Assembly: GCA_937915475.1 (NCBI GenBank)
Contig: CALGIR010000085.1
Span: forward strand, 1 to 9,576
Source: an uncultured Bacteroidales bacterium
Lineage (GTDB): Bacteria; Bacteroidota; Bacteroidia; Bacteroidales; Tenuifilaceae
DNA length: 9,576 nucleotides
Direction of reading: 5' to 3'
Shown: piece after piece, positions 7,466 to 9,576 of the stretch
How the letters are laid out: each line of letters starts with the position of its first letter
Numbering within the stretch: the first letter of the stretch is position 1
Translations under genes and position numbers: made by a program
The notes under the pieces: generated by a model
Seen by the model: the letters and a program-made list of their open reading frames with translations, nothing else
Told to the model about the DNA's origin: nothing
Database searches by the model: none

Positions 7466-7510
7466 AAAAAGGGTGTCAGAATGTCATAATTCTAACACCC
7501 TTTTTCTTTT
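7466..7510 (+). terminator. Intrinsic terminator after secG
   Basis: The arms 7466-7482 and 7489-7505 pair over 17 positions with one C/A mismatch (core GGGTGT with ACACCC) around a 6-nt loop, GTCATA. The downstream arm runs into a T-rich tract ending at 7510. The mirrored A-run on the upstream side would allow some function on the other strand. It closes the operon and isolates secG from groES. Confidence 0.92.
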
Positions 7511-7595
7511 AAAGGTATTTAGCAAAAGGGAATGAGGTAAGTTACTGTACTCAAAATTTTAACGGTGGGAAACAACCACACAACTACCGTAAATA

Positions 7596-7634
7596 AATGG
7601 CAGTATGCCATACTACCTCCTTATAATGGCAGTA
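7596..7634 (+). repeat. Direct decamer repeat AATGGCAGTA, two copies
   Basis: The decamer AATGGCAGTA occurs at 7596-7605 and 7625-7634, start to start 29 bp apart. A shorter GGCAG core recurs at 7651-7655. The first copy overlaps the dyad at 7598-7617. Repeated sites ahead of a stress operon could bind a regulator, but function is not shown. Confidence 0.45.
7598..7617. promoter_or_regulatory. Overlapping dyad elements upstream of groES, possible operator
   Basis: Two inverted repeats overlap. TGGCA-GTA-TGCCA spans 7598-7610. A longer one centred on 7608 has a perfect AGTATG-C-CATACT core (7602-7614) extended by GG/CC pairs to 7599-7617. The latter is the size of a typical dimer-binding operator. 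It lies about 120-135 bp upstream of the groES ATG. It matches no operator I know, so a regulatory role is inferred from symmetry and location only. Confidence 0.3.
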
Positions 7635-7735
7635 AAGTATAGGGCAAAACGGCAGACTTAGCCTTTGGCATAACTTTCGATACCCTGTTGCAGGAAATAT
7701 GATTGTAATCACTAACCATAAAAATTATACTAAAA

Positions 7736-8014
7736 ATGTCACAAGTAAAAATTAAACCATTAGCTGACAGAGTTCTTGTTGAACCAACGGAAGCAGAAGA
7801 AAAAACCGCTAGCGGTATTTACATCCCCGACACAGCAAAGGAAAAGCCACAAAAAGGGACGGTTATTGCACTTGGCCCTGGCACAAAAGAAGTTACCATG
7901 GAGGTAAAAGTAGGCGATGTAGTTTTATACGGCAAGTATTCTGGCACTGAAATCAATGTAGATGGGAAAGATTTTCTAATGATGAAGCAGGCCGATATTC
8001 TTGCAATAGTATAA
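7736..8014 (+). CDS. groES: Co-chaperonin GroES (Hsp10)
   Basis: GroES is the heptameric lid that caps the GroEL cavity during ATP-driven protein folding in the cytoplasm. The 92-residue product has near-standard length. It shows the N-terminal strand KIKPLADRVLVEP (5-17), the mobile loop that binds GroEL (about 19-34, EAEEKTASGIYIPDTA), then QKGTVIALGPG (39-49), KVGDVVLYGKYSGTEI and the C-terminal DFLMMKQADILAIV. Nothing is missing. It is followed by groEL after 63 nt with no terminator in between, the usual chaperonin operon. A strong terminator separates it from secG, so it needs its own promoter in the preceding region. Confidence 0.97.
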   Translation: MSQVKIKPLADRVLVEPTEAEEKTASGIYIPDTAKEKPQKGTVIALGPGTKEVTMEVKVGDVVLYGKYSGTEINVDGKDFLMMKQADILAIV

Positions 8015-8077
8015 TTGCCTCCGTCGGGAAGTGAATGTTTAATTGAATTTAATCCAACTTAAGAAATTTATTGAATT

Positions 8078-9576
8078 ATGGCAGGAAAAATTATCAAGTA
8101 TGATACAGAAGGCCGCGACTACCTTAAAAAAGGTGTTGACAAATTGGCAAACGCGGTTAAGGTAACCCTTGGACCCAAAGGTCGCAACGTGGTTATTGAG
8201 AGAAAATTCGGCTCACCCCAAATTACTAAGGATGGTGTTACCGTTGCTAAAGAGATTGATCTTAGCGATTCGTTAGAGAACATTGGCGCACAATTAGTGA
8301 AAGAGGTTGCCTCTAAAACAGGCGACGATGCTGGTGATGGAACTACAACCGCAACCGTTCTGGCTCAATCAATTGTTGGTGTTGGTCTTAAAAACGTAAC
8401 CGCAGGTGCAAATCCAATGGACCTTAAACGCGGAATCGACAAAGCTGTAGCAAAAGTTGTTGAGCAGCTTAGAAGTCAAAGCGTTGAGATTGGCGATGAC
8501 TATACCAAAATTGAGCAAGTTGCTTCTATCTCGGCAAACAACGATCACGAAATTGGAGAGCTCATTGCCAAGGCAATGAAAAAAGTAAAGAAAGAGGGTG
8601 TTATCACTGTTGAAGAGGCAAAGGGAATTGAAACAACCGTTGAGATTGTTGAGGGTATGCAGTTCGACCGCGGATATATCTCCCCTTACTTCATCACCAA
8701 CCCAGATAAAATGGAAGCCGTGCTTGAGAACCCATACATTCTTATTACCGATAAGAAAATCTCAACCATGAAGGATCTTCTACCAATTCTTGAGCCAGTG
8801 GCCCAAAACGGACGCTCGCTTATTATTATTGCTGAAGATATAGATGGCGAAGCACTTGCAACGCTGGTCGTAAACAAGCTTCGCGGTTCGCTTAAGATTG
8901 CCGCAGTAAAAGCACCAGGTTTTGGCGATCGTCGAAAGGAGATGCTTGAGGATATTGCTATTTTAACTGGTGGTGTAGTTATCTCTGAGGAGAAAGGTCT
9001 TCGCCTTGATGCTGCAAAAATTGAAATGCTTGGAACAGCCGAGAAAATTGTTCTTGATAAAGAAAACACAACCATTGTGAATGGTGCTGGTGAGAAAGAG
9101 GGTATTCAGAAGCGTATTTCTCAAATTAAACTACAGATTGAGAACTCAACCTCAGATTACGATAAGGAGAAACTACAGGAGCGTTTAGCTAAACTAGCCG
9201 GTGGTGTTGCCGTTCTTTATGTTGGTGCATCAACCGAAACGGAAATGAAGGAGAAAAAGGACAGGGTTGATGATGCTCTTAGCGCAACCCGTGCCGCTGT
9301 TGAGGAAGGAATTGTTCCCGGTGGTGGTGTTGCCTACATCCGCTCAATAGCTGCGCTTGAAAAGCTAACCGGAAGAAACGACGATGAAACCACTGGTATT
9401 CAAATTGTGAAGCGTGCCATTGAGGAACCCCTTCGCCAGATTGTTACAAACGCAGGGTTGGAAGGCTCCGTTGTTGTTCAAAAGGTAAAAGAAGGTAAAG
9501 GTGACTTTGGCTATAACGCTTACACCAACGAGTACGAAAATCTATTAAATAGCGGTGTAATTGATCCAACCAAGGT
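8078..9576 (+). CDS. groEL: Chaperonin GroEL (Hsp60), partial (C-terminus beyond right edge)
   Basis: GroEL forms the double-ring chamber in which non-native proteins fold with ATP and GroES. From the ATG at 8078 the frame is open for 499 codons to the window edge; about 45 residues, including the C-terminal tail, are missing. The equatorial ATP site is intact: VKVTLGPKGRNV (28-39), ITKDGVTVAKEI with Asp52 (49-60), GDGTTTATVLAQ with Asp87 (86-97), and RVDDALSATRAAVEEG with the catalytic Asp (about 398-399), then GGGVA. The apical substrate-binding domain is present, with EGMQFDRGYISPYF and KAPGFGDRRKEMLED. The N-terminus (MAGKIIKYDTEGRDYLKKGV) is of the Bacteroidota type. The protein is expected to be functional. 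It is co-transcribed with groES. Confidence 0.98.
   Translation, partial: MAGKIIKYDTEGRDYLKKGVDKLANAVKVTLGPKGRNVVIERKFGSPQITKDGVTVAKEIDLSDSLENIGAQLVKEVASKTGDDAGDGTTTATVLAQSIVGVGLKNVTAGANPMDLKRGIDKAVAKVVEQLRSQSVEIGDDYTKIEQVASISANNDHEIGELIAKAMKKVKKEGVITVEEAKGIETTVEIVEGMQFDRGYISPYFITNPDKMEAVLENPYILITDKKISTMKDLLPILEPVAQNGRSLIIIAEDIDGEALATLVVNKLRGSLKIAAVKAPGFGDRRKEMLEDIAILTGGVVISEEKGLRLDAAKIEMLGTAEKIVLDKENTTIVNGAGEKEGIQKRISQIKLQIENSTSDYDKEKLQERLAKLAGGVAVLYVGASTETEMKEKKDRVDDALSATRAAVEEGIVPGGGVAYIRSIAALEKLTGRNDDETTGIQIVKRAIEEPLRQIVTNAGLEGSVVVQKVKEGKGDFGYNAYTNEYENLLNSGVIDPTK

Larger units (their letters stand above)
7511..7735. other. groES upstream region, no protein gene seen
   Basis: This 225-bp stretch must carry the groES-groEL promoter and any heat-shock control. 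I find no CIRCE operator (TTAGCACTC inverted repeat), so HrcA control is not supported. The nearest -7 candidate is TAACTTTC at 7671-7678, which matches seven of eight consensus positions but has no TTG at -33. The strongest structure is the cluster of dyads and repeats at 7596-7634, listed separately. No Shine-Dalgarno sequence precedes groES; the start lies in an A-rich context. Confidence 0.5.

Noticed and set aside
7597..7661. Two tandem mini-frames upstream of groES (9 and 11 residues, both beginning Met-Ala-Val), with stop and start overlapping at TAATG (7624-7628)
   Set aside because: Both starts come from the repeated decamer, there is no ribosome-binding support, and frames this short are expected by chance. 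No leader-peptide pattern such as a residue run or an attenuator hairpin follows.
7666..7680. Possible sigma-54 promoter (TGGCA near 7666) upstream of groES
   Set aside because: The -24-like half is present, but the required GC at the -12 position is not; the bases there read TCGA. It is too weak to call.
8015..8077. Possible separate promoter or terminator between groES and groEL
   Set aside because: No stable hairpin with a T-run and no TAnnTTTG element was seen in the 63-nt gap, so a single transcript is the simpler view.
8686..9075. 129-codon minus-strand open frame, Ser- and Ile-rich
   Set aside because: It is antisense to groEL. Such frames are common opposite strongly codon-biased genes, and the translation resembles no protein.

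Overview
The window looks like a chromosomal segment of a Bacteroidota bacterium, most likely Bacteroidales-like. Three things point that way. The starts lack Shine-Dalgarno sequences and sit in A/T-rich contexts. Promoter-like elements match the Bacteroidota -7 consensus TAnnTTTG. The gene content is typical of the phylum: a large TonB-dependent receptor, a Bacteroidota-type LptE lipoprotein, a receiver-less sigma-54 activator beside lptE, and secG followed by groES-groEL. No mobile elements, CRISPR arrays, tRNAs or rRNAs were seen. All genes have intact frames, and two run off the window edges.

Left part (1-3318): a TonB-dependent outer-membrane receptor on the minus strand runs off the left edge, with its N-terminus near 2044. 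It is divergent from an exported endonuclease/exonuclease/phosphatase-fold protein (2260-3318, plus). A hairpin at 3337-3368 separates that gene from convergent kdsB (minus, start at 4133), which makes CMP-Kdo for lipopolysaccharide.

Middle part (4134-7510): a 194-bp divergent spacer carries a -7 element for kdsB and a full -33/-7 promoter for a tightly packed plus-strand operon. The operon holds a sigma-54 enhancer-binding protein, LptE (lipopolysaccharide export), a TPR-ended protein of unknown function, and SecG (translocon subunit). It ends in a strong intrinsic terminator at 7466-7510. Gaps between these genes are 1, 2 and 17 nt, so co-transcription is likely. Together with kdsB, the theme is envelope and lipopolysaccharide biogenesis.

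Right part (7511-9576): a 225-bp leader region with overlapping dyads and a repeated decamer precedes groES and groEL, the chaperonin operon. GroEL is cut off at the right edge after 499 codons.

Most of the window is conserved housekeeping sequence. The least explained pieces are the TPR-ended protein, the linker of the sigma-54 activator, and the symmetric elements upstream of groES. I found no convincing evidence of an entirely new multi-gene system.
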